A stretch of DNA of 44,985 nt, taken from NCBI GenBank assembly GCA_043806135.1, contig JAZDHG010000001.1:1-44985 (forward strand). The letters are read 5' to 3'. Under the pieces are notes generated by a model. It worked only from the letters and a program-made list of their open reading frames with translations, had not been told where the DNA came from and ran no database searches. The DNA is from JAGLQQ01 sp043806135. Its GTDB lineage: Bacteria > Omnitrophota > Gorgyraeia > B26-G9. Made by a program: the position numbers and the translations under genes. Below, piece by piece: positions 1-7,333 of the stretch (position 1 is its first letter; every line of letters starts with the position of its first letter).

Positions 1-450
1 CCTATTCTTAAAGCCAAGCGCTGCACATGCGTATCAACGGCAATACCCTCGTTTTTTGAAAAAACATTGGACAAAATTATATTTGCTGTTTTTCTGGCAA
101 TGCCCGGCAAATTAACTAAATCAGCCATATTATCCGGGATATGCTCCTTGAACTTATCTTGGATAATGTTAGCCGTTCGATAATATTCTTTGCTTTGTTC
201 CTGAATAATCCTACGGAACGGATATCGGCTTCCAATATACTCAATTTGGCTTTTGCCCAATCAGATACAGATCGGTATTTCTTAAACAGGTTACCGGCAA
301 CAATATTAACACGCTTATCGGTACACTGAGCAGAGAGCATGGTGGCCACAAGAAGCTCAAAATCGGTTGAAAATTTCAGGGCAATCCTTGCTTTAGGATA
401 TGCCTGTTTTAATATTTTTAATATTTTCGCTGTTTTATTTCGGTATATGC
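1..450 (-). pseudogene. nth: Endonuclease III (nth), decayed and cut by window edge
   Basis: Endonuclease III is a base-excision-repair glycosylase/AP lyase. On the minus strand one frame reads FELLVATMLSAQCTDKRVN and continues to KAKNII (about 410 to 170). A second frame then continues with IIQDKFKEHIPDNMADLV, LPGIARKTANIIL and VDTHVQRLALR down to the window edge, which is the HhH motif and the catalytic-Asp region. The switch lies near position 172-180, so one frameshift separates the halves. Upstream, an in-frame TAA sits about 20 codons before the first recognisable residue and no ATG, GTG or TTG lies between. The iron-sulfur C-terminus would lie outside the window. I infer a decayed gene; a sequencing error could explain the frameshift but not the missing start. 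Confidence 0.75.
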
Positions 451-514
451 GAAATCGCCTTTTTTAAAGAGTCATCGCTTTTTATCTTATTGTACCAAAA
501 TTTGTAAAAAATAT

Positions 515-543
515 TTGCATTAATTTATTTTTGTGCTTATAAT
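515..543 (+). promoter_or_regulatory. Sigma70-type promoter upstream of a non-coding stretch
   Basis: TTGCAT (515-520), a 17-nt spacer and a perfect TATAAT (538-543). Start of transcription expected near 550. No ORF with a ribosome-binding site follows until the ferredoxin at 811, so it should make a small RNA or a 260-nt leader. Confidence 0.6.
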
Positions 544-548
544 AAAGG

Positions 549-742
549 CAATTGCAAACTAAAGACATGCTATAACAAGGAAGCAGTAGGATGTCTTAAA
601 GCCCTAGTCGGCAATATTCCTGCTGTATTTGAATTGTAGGTCATATCGCATCTAAAGACGTCAGGATATAACGTTGGGCTATTAATAAATTTTGGCAATA
701 GAAGCTGCCAAGTGCGAAGATTAATGGTTTAATCTTTGTAAT
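549..742 (+). ncRNA. Candidate structured small RNA or ferredoxin leader
   Basis: Non-coding stretch directly after a strong promoter. It contains a 10-bp hairpin (563-572 with 587-596), a 6-bp hairpin TTGGCA/TGCCAA (near 692-710), and possible long-range pairing of GCCC near 601 with GGGC near 677 plus CCTG near 619 with CAGG near 662. It ends in an AT-rich hairpin AAGATTAA/TTAATCTT (near 717-737) followed by a broken T-run, which may be a weak terminator. I compared it with 6S, SRP, tmRNA and RNase P signatures and could not match any. Identity unknown. Confidence 0.35.
563..596. repeat. Hairpin repeat B, copy 1
   Basis: Inverted repeat AGACATGCTA / TAGGATGTCT with a 14-nt loop, followed by TTAAAGCCCTAGTCGG. 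A near-identical hairpin followed by TTAAAGCCCTTATCGG sits at 40982-41015. See the finding on paired hairpins. Confidence 0.7.
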
Positions 743-765
743 CTTTTAAATAATCGTTGTAATCA

Positions 766-799
766 GGTATAATCCAGCTTATGTACGGAGGATTATACC
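766..799. repeat. Hairpin repeat A, copy 1, immediately before the ferredoxin RBS
   Basis: Perfect inverted repeat GGTATAATCC / GGATTATACC around a 14-nt loop. The second copy is at 40949-40981, where it also lies just upstream of a gene start. The left arm contains TATAAT, so it could double as a -10 box, but I see no convincing -35 at the right distance. In RNA the hairpin would end one base before the AGGAGG ribosome-binding site of the ferredoxin. Confidence 0.7.
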
Positions 800-810
800 A
801 GGAGGACATT

Positions 811-999
811 ATGAAAGCAATAATTGATGCCGACGCTTGTGTAGGATGCGGATTATGCGCTAATATGTGCGCAGAAGTGTTCCAGATGGAAGAGGACAAA
901 GCTATTGTGATCGGCAATTCTATTGCGGAGGAGATGCTGGATTCTGCAAAAGAAGCAGCCTCTAGCTGCCCCGTGGAAGCTATAAAAATAGAGGGCTGA
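811..999 (+). CDS. Small single-cluster [4Fe-4S] ferredoxin
   Basis: A 62-residue soluble electron carrier. The cysteines lie at 10, 13 and 16 (CVGCGLC), with another at 20 and a CP pair at 53-54, the pattern of single-cluster ferredoxins; acidic residues between are typical. I chose the ATG at 811 because AGGAGG lies 5 nt upstream; an in-frame ATG at 781 lies inside hairpin repeat A and has no such site. Monocistronic: an intrinsic terminator follows the stop codon at once. No redox partner is encoded next to it, so its pathway cannot be read from context. Confidence 0.9.
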   Translation: MKAIIDADACVGCGLCANMCAEVFQMEEDKAIVIGNSIAEEMLDSAKEAASSCPVEAIKIEG

Positions 1000-1020
1000 T
1001 TTTTTAAGCCCTCTTTTTTC
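990..1020 (+). terminator. Intrinsic terminator of the ferredoxin gene
   Basis: GAGGGCT and AAGCCCTC form a GC-rich stem that overlaps the stop codon, followed by TTTTTTC. Confidence 0.85.
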
Positions 1021-1071
1021 TGCATTTTTTATTGATTCATGATTTCCTGTATTTATAACATCTCGTTAGAA

Positions 1072-1878
1072 TCAATATTTTTTTCCTATTAAATATTCTA
1101 GATCATCCCACGGCTTACGGCTGCCTAGAATTGCCACGATAAATTTCCTGTTTCCTTTACTAAACAACCCCAGAAAACAGTGTTTCGCCCCTTGCGTATA
1201 GCCTGTTTTACCGATCAAGTCATTTGTTGTGCTCCAGAGAAACTTGTTATGATTGCGTAATATTATTACTTTTCCGTCACTGCCGGATATGTTTGCATGT
1301 TTTTTCTGCATCATTTGAGTCAGCACAGGATATTGGATGCATTTCCTCATAAACAAAGCCAGGTCATAAGCCGTCGAATACTGTCTTTTTTTATATTCCG
1401 GCAATCCGGTAGCATTAAGAAAAAAACTGTTCTTTGCGCCCCAGGATTTTGCCTTCTTATTCATTAGCAAGGAAAATTCATATTCTGTTTTAGCCATGGC
1501 CTCGGCCAATACGACCCCCGCATCATTGGCTGAACTCATCAAAAAACACAAAAGCAAATCCTTTGTCTTGTAACTTTCTTTTTCGCTTAAGTACACCTTG
1601 CTCGGTGCTATTCCTGCAGCTCTTTTACTGACACTCAATTTTTTTTCAAGGTCCAGATTTTCGGCGGTAATGATTGCCGTCAGTACCTTGACTGTGCTTG
1701 CCGCAGGCAGTCTCAAATTAGAATTTCTTTCAAACAACACAACCCCGCTTTTTGCGTCCATAACAATTGCGGATTTTGCCGTCAGTAACGCACTTTGGTT
1801 AGACAGACCGGTGCGCTCAGCAAACAGCCCGGCAGCAAGCAATGCCGTTATAAATAGTATACGTTTAGTATGTCTCAT
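1072..1878 (-). CDS. D-alanyl-D-alanine carboxypeptidase (peptidase S11, PBP5-like)
   Basis: Trims the terminal D-Ala from peptidoglycan pentapeptides in the periplasm. All three active-site motifs are present: S61-T-V-K64, S116-A-N118 and K224-T-G226. An N-terminal hydrophobic stretch (residues 7-20) ahead of AERTG is a signal peptide. At 268 residues it has the catalytic domain but lacks the C-terminal PBP5 domain and amphipathic anchor, so it may be soluble in the periplasm. It begins 2 nt after the yjbQ stop and is probably translated from the same mRNA. Confidence 0.9.
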   Translation of the reverse strand: MRHTKRILFITALLAAGLFAERTGLSNQSALLTAKSAIVMDAKSGVVLFERNSNLRLPAASTVKVLTAIITAENLDLEKKLSVSKRAAGIAPSKVYLSEKESYKTKDLLLCFLMSSANDAGVVLAEAMAKTEYEFSLLMNKKAKSWGAKNSFFLNATGLPEYKKRQYSTAYDLALFMRKCIQYPVLTQMMQKKHANISGSDGKVIILRNHNKFLWSTTNDLIGKTGYTQGAKHCFLGLFSKGNRKFIVAILGSRKPWDDLEYLIGKKY

Positions 1879-1880
1879 TT

Positions 1881-2300
1881 TTATTCCCCTATAAAAGTAA
1901 GTATAATTTCCCGGTCTCTTGGCCGGGTGTCAAATTCTGTCAGAACAACCTGCTGCCAGGTGCTCAAGAGCATATTCCCCTCTTGAAAAGGAACCACCAT
2001 CCCGGCCCCCTGAAGCGCTGCTCGCACGTGACTGAAGCCATTGGCATCATTCCATGTCTCATTATGCAAATAGTGTTTTTTACTGGGCGCAATACGTTCA
2101 TATAAATCCCTCATATCTGAAATCATTCCAGGTTCATATTCAAAAGACGTTATTGACGCGGTTGAACCGACAACAAACACACTGATCAGGCCTTCCTGAA
2201 GAGATGCGTTTCCCAGGGCTTTCCGGATATCGGCCGTAATATCAACCATATCCCCTGCCCCTTTTGTTTTATGCCGCAAAATCTGAGTTTTAATTTCCAT
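1881..2300 (-). CDS. YjbQ/UPF0047 family protein
   Basis: A 139-residue single-domain protein of the UPF0047 (YjbQ) family. Family signatures seen: GLISVFVVGSTASI in the N-terminal half and HVRAALQGAGMVVPFQEG then TWQQVVLTEFDTRPRDREI at the C-terminus. YjbQ proteins have been linked to promiscuous thiamin-phosphate-synthase activity, but their physiological role is unsettled. Full length for the family. First gene of a two-gene unit with the D-Ala-D-Ala carboxypeptidase; the pairing does not explain the function. Confidence 0.88.
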   Translation of the reverse strand: MEIKTQILRHKTKGAGDMVDITADIRKALGNASLQEGLISVFVVGSTASITSFEYEPGMISDMRDLYERIAPSKKHYLHNETWNDANGFSHVRAALQGAGMVVPFQEGNMLLSTWQQVVLTEFDTRPRDREIILTFIGE

Positions 2301-2374
2301 AGCACTATAAAAAGATGCCTGTCTTAACTATTTTTAGTTTAACATGTTCTAAACAGGTTTGACTATAATATTTA

Positions 2375-2403
2375 TTGACGAAAATCGCTTATCAAGATAT
2401 AAT
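2375..2403 (+). promoter_or_regulatory. Sigma70-type promoter of pyrE-kdsB
   Basis: TTGACG (2375-2380), 17-nt spacer, TATAAT (2398-2403). The predicted start near 2410 leaves a 40-nt leader before pyrE. Confidence 0.75.
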
Positions 2404-2449
2404 TTTTATAAATATTTTATCACAATTTTAATTTATATGGGAGAAAAAA

Positions 2450-3007
2450 GTGAACAAAAAAATGGCTCAGGCAAAAAAGCAGCTGTTTGCAATTCTTAAG
2501 GAAAATTCCTTTAAACGCAAGCGCGTTATTCTTTCCAGCGGACAATCAAGTAATTTTTACTTTGACGGACGAATAAGCTCTCTTATGAGTTCCGGTGCTT
2601 ATCTGATCGCGGATATTCTGCTGGATATGATAAAGGATGACAATATTGACGCCATAGGAGGATTAACTCTCGGAGCAGATCCTATAATCGGAGCAACTGT
2701 GGCCTTAAGTTTTAAAAAAAACAGACCGTTAAACGGTTTCATTGTACGAAAAGATGAAAAAAAACACGGCATGAAAAGAAAGATTGAAGGACCGGCACTT
2801 AAAAGATCAAGCAGGGTTGTGATAATTGACGATGTAGTTACAACCGGTTCATCAACAATTCAGGCTATTGAGGCTGTGCAGAAGATCGGATGTAAAATTG
2901 TCCGCGTAATTTCCGTAGTTGATAGAAGCGAAGGCGCGAAAGAAAACATTGCAAAATATAAATGTAATTTTGAATCAATTTTTACAAAAGCTGACTTCGG
3001 CATTTAA
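2450..3007 (+). CDS. pyrE: Orotate phosphoribosyltransferase
   Basis: Transfers orotate to PRPP to make OMP in pyrimidine synthesis. The type I PRTase PRPP-binding motif VVIIDDVVTTGSS is at residues 123-135; GQSSNFYFDGR (31-41) and GGLTLGADPI (70-79) match the OPRT family. 185 residues, within the usual range. GTG at 2450 is preferred: GGGAG lies 6 nt upstream, while the ATG 12 nt further in is too far from it. A strong promoter precedes it, and kdsB follows after 14 nt, so the two form an operon. Confidence 0.93.
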   Translation: MNKKMAQAKKQLFAILKENSFKRKRVILSSGQSSNFYFDGRISSLMSSGAYLIADILLDMIKDDNIDAIGGLTLGADPIIGATVALSFKKNRPLNGFIVRKDEKKHGMKRKIEGPALKRSSRVVIIDDVVTTGSSTIQAIEAVQKIGCKIVRVISVVDRSEGAKENIAKYKCNFESIFTKADFGI

Positions 3008-3021
3008 TACAAGGAGTACTT

Positions 3022-3759
3022 ATGGATGTTGTCGGTATTATACCCGCGCGTTACGGTTCAACCAGGCTTGCGGCAAAGGCGCTTTCAGACATATTAGGCA
3101 AGCCGATGATACAGCATATTTATGAGAGGGCAAAGGAAGCCTCTGTCTTAGATGACGTTATTGTTGCAACAGACGACGAGAGAATAAAAAAAGTTGTTGA
3201 GGATTTCGGAGGAAAAGCTGTTCTTACGTCTAAAGATCACTCCTCCGGAACAGAGCGTCTTACTGAAGTGGTTTTTGATCTGGACGTCAAGGTTATCGTT
3301 AACATACAGGGCGATGAGCCTCTGATGCACCCATCCATGATAAATGATGTTGCCTATGCCCTGCTTGAAAACAAGGATTTGGTAATGTCAACACTAAAGC
3401 ACCGCATCTCAGATGTTAAAGAATTTAATAATCCCAATATAGTAAAAGTCATAACAGATAAAGAAAATTTTGCCATTTATTTCTCCCGGTCTCCGATACC
3501 TAACATCTTAAGAAAAAAAAAGGGATTGGATATTACTCTTTATAAACATATCGGGATTTATGCTTATACCAAAGACTTTTTATTTACTTTTAAAGGTCTA
3601 AAGTCATCCCGCTTGGAAGAAGCAGAATCTCTTGAGCAGCTCCGGGCATTAGAGCACGGGTATAAGATCAAAGTGCTGGAGACAAAGCATGAAACAGTAA
3701 GCGTAGACACACAGGAAGATCTGGATAAAGTAATCCGTTATCTTAAAAATTCAAATTAA
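3022..3759 (+). CDS. kdsB: 3-deoxy-manno-octulosonate cytidylyltransferase (CMP-KDO synthetase)
   Basis: Activates KDO as CMP-KDO for attachment to lipid A, so the organism should make an LPS-type outer membrane. The nucleotide-binding start PARYGSTRLAAKAL (residues 8-21) and the metal-binding QGDEPL motif (about 97-102) are clear, and 245 residues is full length. AAGGAG lies 7 nt before the ATG. It is the second gene after pyrE; the link is probably shared growth-rate control rather than a shared pathway. Confidence 0.95.
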   Translation: MDVVGIIPARYGSTRLAAKALSDILGKPMIQHIYERAKEASVLDDVIVATDDERIKKVVEDFGGKAVLTSKDHSSGTERLTEVVFDLDVKVIVNIQGDEPLMHPSMINDVAYALLENKDLVMSTLKHRISDVKEFNNPNIVKVITDKENFAIYFSRSPIPNILRKKKGLDITLYKHIGIYAYTKDFLFTFKGLKSSRLEEAESLEQLRALEHGYKIKVLETKHETVSVDTQEDLDKVIRYLKNSN

Positions 3760-3816
3760 GATTTAACCCGGGCATTTCACGCTGAATTCTACTACGCATA
3801 TACATGAATATTCAGG

Positions 3817-5253
3817 TTAGAGAGATTTACTCATCCACTCTGTTTTTGTTTGTTCAAGCACCTGCACTGCCTTTATTTTATCCTCAAACGGAACATACAG
3901 GTAATAGCCTGAAGCAATAGTTCGTATCGGAAGGCCCCAGCTAAAATGAGACGGTTTTATCTCGTTCATAATGCTTCTGCTTCTCAGACAGGCCTTTTTA
4001 ATCTCTGCCTCGGTTTCATCGCTTACAATATCCAAAAGAGACCATTGCTTTAGCGGAAGGCTGCGAATCTTACGGAAAAATTTAAGCTGTCTTTTGATAT
4101 CATGATACACTCCTACAAGAATAATCAGACCGAAAGTACCGAAAATACCTGCGCTCATGAAGGAAATCTTCAGGATCAGGGGTAAAATTACCGGAAGGTA
4201 ATAAATCGCAATAAACAAGATCGCGCTTAATGCTATTGTCTTAGTTATCGAAGCATTTAAATAGTCGATTATCTTCTTACTCTTTACTTCTTTCATTTTA
4301 CACTTATGAGCTAAAATAAGTTCATAAAAACGCCTTGGCTGATAGATTATCTTGGCATAAACAAGTGTAAAGAAAACAATGGTTATCAAAAACATAAAAA
4401 ATGAAACGGCATTAAAGGAAACTTCAAAATAAGAGAAGAATATTTCTGCAATAATCAGAGGCCATATCCCCATCCAGACAGGCCTGATAGAAATATAAAA
4501 ATACTCATTATTCTCGGTGCACAGGTCTATTCTATTTACAATTCGGGTAATTTTTCTGGCAAAGTATATAAAAGCAATTGTGACACCGCTAAAGATAATC
4601 AGATGTTCCATGCCGATTATGTTCCTACCCCAGAAAACAACCAATTGATCTGCCGCAAAAATAAGTCTTATTATTACCTCTACTGAAAAAATAATCCCTA
4701 CCCCATTACCAAAACCATATTTATTTATAACCTGAGTAAGCATAATAAAAATAAGCGCCATTGAGCATAGGGAAAGAATAGTAGTTATCTGAAAAATCAA
4801 TCCCGTAAAAATCAGCAGATTAAAACCGGGGAATTTATTCAAAAGCTCCAGGTCCTGACTGACTTGATAACCATAAAACACGCTCAATATAAAAGCAATA
4901 ATTACAGTAGCGGACATCATTTTAGAGCGTCCGTTTTTTTCATAAAAAAACTTTTCATTAAGTCCCGGGATCAGAAAACTGATTATCTGAAGTATTATAC
5001 ATGCGTTTATAAAAGGCATTATCCCTAAAGAACTCAGAGATATGTTACGAAGCTTGCCGATATGCAGCAGGGCCATCAAATCAATCAATCCCCCGCCCTG
5101 GGTCTGGATATGCTGTTTATAAAAGTTAAACACGGCACTTAAATTAACCCCTGGAAGCGGCAAAAAATAGAGCACCCGCACAAGCACGAGAACAGCTATT
5201 GTAATCAAAATCCTTTGCCCGATCAAACATTCGTCACTTTTTTTTGCCGTCAT
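3817..5253 (-). CDS. Divergent SecY-like translocase paralog
   Basis: A multi-spanning membrane protein of 478 residues with about ten hydrophobic segments. It keeps SecY landmarks: LPLPGV after TM1, a GGLIDLMALL plug-like segment, LGIMPFINACIILQ, an EKNGRSKMM loop (compare E-GR-K in SecY), NKYGFGNGVGII (compare GIGNGIS), and the TLVYAKIIYQPRRFYEL loop (compare YFYT-FNP). Overall it is far from the housekeeping form, and about 80 residues follow the last TM (QWSLLDIVSDETEAEI to the end). It stands alone, not in a ribosomal-protein operon. I infer an accessory SecY with narrow substrates; a pseudo-functional duplicate is possible. Confidence 0.75.
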   Translation of the reverse strand: MTAKKSDECLIGQRILITIAVLVLVRVLYFLPLPGVNLSAVFNFYKQHIQTQGGGLIDLMALLHIGKLRNISLSSLGIMPFINACIILQIISFLIPGLNEKFFYEKNGRSKMMSATVIIAFILSVFYGYQVSQDLELLNKFPGFNLLIFTGLIFQITTILSLCSMALIFIMLTQVINKYGFGNGVGIIFSVEVIIRLIFAADQLVVFWGRNIIGMEHLIIFSGVTIAFIYFARKITRIVNRIDLCTENNEYFYISIRPVWMGIWPLIIAEIFFSYFEVSFNAVSFFMFLITIVFFTLVYAKIIYQPRRFYELILAHKCKMKEVKSKKIIDYLNASITKTIALSAILFIAIYYLPVILPLILKISFMSAGIFGTFGLIILVGVYHDIKRQLKFFRKIRSLPLKQWSLLDIVSDETEAEIKKACLRSRSIMNEIKPSHFSWGLPIRTIASGYYLYVPFEDKIKAVQVLEQTKTEWMSKSL

Positions 5254-5334
5254 TTTATACCGCCCTTCTACACAGGATTAAAAATTTGACTCTTAGACTA
5301 TTATACTAAAAAAATTCATCTTAATAAAGCTGCT

Positions 5335-6014
5335 TTAAAATATCTTCTCAAATATCGTTTCTTGATTTAAAATCAGATCCGGGTCAATAGTCTTTTTAAT
5401 AACAGCCATTTCCCGCATTTTTTCCTTTAGGCAAGCAGTAGCTGGGAAACATGCCGGATATGGGGGTGCTGCTTTGAACCGGAATATAAAGTTTTTCTCT
5501 GATCGTGTAAATGCCTCTTCTAATATTGATCGATTGACCGGTAGGCAGAATAACATATAACCCCAGAATATATTTTCGTGTGGAGCCGTATTTAAAGCCC
5601 TTAGCACCCGAAGCATTGGTAGCTACCGTACCGCTTAGAAAAGCATTTTTTCCGTGTGGTCAGGCAGATAAGTAAGTCCAAGTTTGGCCGCAGAACTGCA
5701 TATTTGCTCAATACTCACAGCCGGTTCTATAACTGTGGTTCCTCTCGGCTTGCCGTTAAACTTTTGGATATCCAGTATCCTTTTTAGTCTGTCCGTTGAC
5801 AGGATAGTACCTCCGAAAGGGATTCTCCCTCCTGCTATACCGGTCCCGGCTCCGGATATGGTAACCGGAGTTTTTTCTGGGCTGCTTCCTTGAAATAAGC
5901 AAGTGCCTCTTGTTCTGTCTGCGGGAAAGTAATCTCCTGGGCATTTCCAGCGCTCATTCCAGAATCATCCTGCAGATAGTTCTTAAATGTATCTGGGTCT
6001 CTTTTTCGTAACAT
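5335..6014 (-). pseudogene. FAD-linked oxidase (GlcD-like) remnant
   Basis: Starts with MLRKRDPDTFKNYLQ at 6014. A frame change near 5870, in an A-run (CAG AAA AAA), is needed to reach PVTISGAGTGIAGGRIPFGG, the FAD-binding-4 motif. That frame then runs on through GSTRKYILGLYVILPTG and PSYCLPKGKNAG to a stop near 5395. The family's central oxidase-C domain (some 250 residues) is missing; an adjacent frame carries only the extreme C-terminus, KKTIDPDLILNQETIF. So this is a gene with an internal deletion and at least two frame changes. The intact protein would oxidise D-2-hydroxyacids such as glycolate or D-lactate. Confidence 0.8.
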
Positions 6015-6142
6015 AATTATATAATTGATGTTACAGTAAAAATATTTTCATGTCAAGACAAACCATGGATGCTATTATGCCCTGGACTAGTCACGCCCCG
6101 ATAAGAAGATTAAATAGTCATTAACCTCTACAAATAAAAGAC

Positions 6143-6171
6143 TTGACATAAAAAAACGCTTATGTTATCAT
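6143..6171 (+). promoter_or_regulatory. Sigma70-type promoter
   Basis: TTGACA (6143-6148), 17-nt spacer, TATCAT (6166-6171). It drives the small ORF at 6220 with a leader of about 40 nt. Confidence 0.7.
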
Positions 6172-6219
6172 AATTTTAATGAAAGGAGTCATCTTACATT
6201 TACAGGGAGGTAAAAAAAG

Positions 6220-6456
6220 ATGCCGAGCAAGAGAAACTATTCTAATTCATCCGATCGATCAAAGAAAAACAGAATTTCCTGTAATTCTTCAAACAAAAGA
6301 TGCACCATAAGTAATTCCACCTTAAAACTGATTTGTTTTGAAAACTCAATTGCCTCAAAGGCACGGGACGAAGACATTATCCGAGCTTGTTCTATTTACA
6401 ATAAAACGCAGGGAAAAATAATCAAGCTGAAAATCGCTCAGATCTATTTTAATTAA
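6220..6456 (+). CDS. Hypothetical small basic protein
   Basis: A 78-residue ORF of unknown function. Support for translation is unusually good for an orphan: a near-consensus promoter 50 nt upstream and GGGAGG 9 nt before the ATG. The first 30 residues are rich in Ser, Asn, Lys and Arg with two Cys; the rest (LKLICFENSIASKARDEDII and onward) looks like an ordinary folded sequence. No signal peptide or membrane segment. A 43-codon ORF from ATG 6180 overlaps in another frame but has no ribosome-binding site. I recognise no family. Confidence 0.45.
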   Translation: MPSKRNYSNSSDRSKKNRISCNSSNKRCTISNSTLKLICFENSIASKARDEDIIRACSIYNKTQGKIIKLKIAQIYFN

Positions 6457-6593
6457 ATCCGGCTTTTCCCTTTTCCGAATCTCCAAAAACAAATACCATA
6501 TAAGCGTAGTTTTACCTCTGGTTGATTTTAAATATTCGCAGAATGCCTGTGAAATTCAGGCAAAGAAAGGCAGCTTTTGTGATGTTCTATTTA

Positions 6594-6836
6594 TCAGGCA
6601 GAATCTTTTTTCTTCTTAAATATACTTGATAATTTATCTAAATTAGTATGTTTTTTTTGCACCGCATTTAAATTTTGCTTCTGTATAGACTCGTATATCT
6701 CTTTTCTATGAACAGGGATATCACGCGGAGCAGTTATTCCCAGCTTAACTTGTTCACCGCGTACTTCTACAACCTTTATTTCAACATTATCCCCGATAAT
6801 TATACTTTCATTTGGCTTGCGCGAAAGAACTAACAT
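6594..6836 (-). CDS. csrA: Carbon storage regulator, translational regulator CsrA
   Basis: An RNA-binding homodimer that blocks or stabilises mRNAs at GGA motifs. The 80 residues begin MLVLSRKPNESIIIGDNVEI and continue VKLGITAPRDIPVHRKEIYE, which includes the conserved beta-5 RNA-binding surface (V..HR.E). A Lys-rich tail of about 20 residues follows the core. The start lies 29 nt inside fliW, so the two are translationally coupled, which fits the FliW-CsrA protein switch known from flagellated bacteria. Confidence 0.95.
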   Translation of the reverse strand: MLVLSRKPNESIIIGDNVEIKVVEVRGEQVKLGITAPRDIPVHRKEIYESIQKQNLNAVQKKHTNLDKLSSIFKKKKDSA

Positions 6837-7284
6837 TTTTATCCTCTATTTTTTTAAGCATTTCATCTAAAACTAAGTGTTGTATCGAATAATCCTGTTC
6901 TTGCAAAACTACCTGTCTGCATATATTTTTTTTTCTATTAAACATTAGCGGCGCCAGCAAATTGGCGCTTATCTGGTCTGAGCCCTGCGGTACACAAACA
7001 ATAACATGACACAAACATTCGTTAACATCGCTTATCTGTAATGCCAATTTATCCAGCTCTGACAATGCAGGCTTATAATCAGTCTTAAATTCTAAAGGAT
7101 CGATTATAATAAAATTTATTTCAGGGTTCTTTTGTGATTGCAGCCAAAAAAACGGTTCCTTGGATTTTTCGTTTACAATCCTATACTTTTTATGCTCTTC
7201 AAATCCGATTATGCCTTCAGGAAAAAAGATCTTATTTCTATTAAGCGATAAAATATGCTCTCCATGTGTGATGGATGTTTTCAT
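6808..7284 (-). CDS. fliW: Flagellar assembly factor FliW, CsrA antagonist
   Basis: FliW binds and inhibits CsrA until flagellin titrates it away. Family features seen: FFPEGIIGFEEHKKYRIV near the N-terminus, PFFWLQS and INFIIIDPL, then SANLLAPLMFN and a C-terminal LVLDEM. I start at ATG 7284 (158 residues), with AGGGGG about 10 nt upstream; an in-frame upstream start at 7347 would add 21 unsupported residues. It overlaps csrA by 29 nt. No flagellar structural gene is in the window, so the usual flagellin partner is not visible. Confidence 0.9.
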   Translation of the reverse strand: MKTSITHGEHILSLNRNKIFFPEGIIGFEEHKKYRIVNEKSKEPFFWLQSQKNPEINFIIIDPLEFKTDYKPALSELDKLALQISDVNECLCHVIVCVPQGSDQISANLLAPLMFNRKKNICRQVVLQEQDYSIQHLVLDEMLKKIEDKNVSSFAQAK

Positions 7285-7333
7285 ATAACTATTTACCCCC
7301 TTTTTGTTAAAAATCTGAATTAATTGATTATGT

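Noticed and set aside
549..742. 6S RNA, SRP RNA, tmRNA or RNase P RNA
   Set aside because: GGAAGCAG recalls the SRP RNA domain IV, but the flanking stem does not match, and no closing stem, central bubble or tmRNA/RNase P landmark was found.
768..773. TATAAT in hairpin A as the ferredoxin -10 box
   Set aside because: No acceptable -35 element at 15-19 nt in locus 1 or locus 2; kept only as a remark.
3022..3759. CRISPR arrays, prophage genes or an integrase in the window
   Set aside because: Looked for across the whole window; no regular direct-repeat/spacer array, phage structural gene or recombinase is present.
6180..6311. 43-codon ORF overlapping the small basic gene
   Set aside because: Starts almost at the predicted transcription start without a ribosome-binding site; the 78-codon frame has both.
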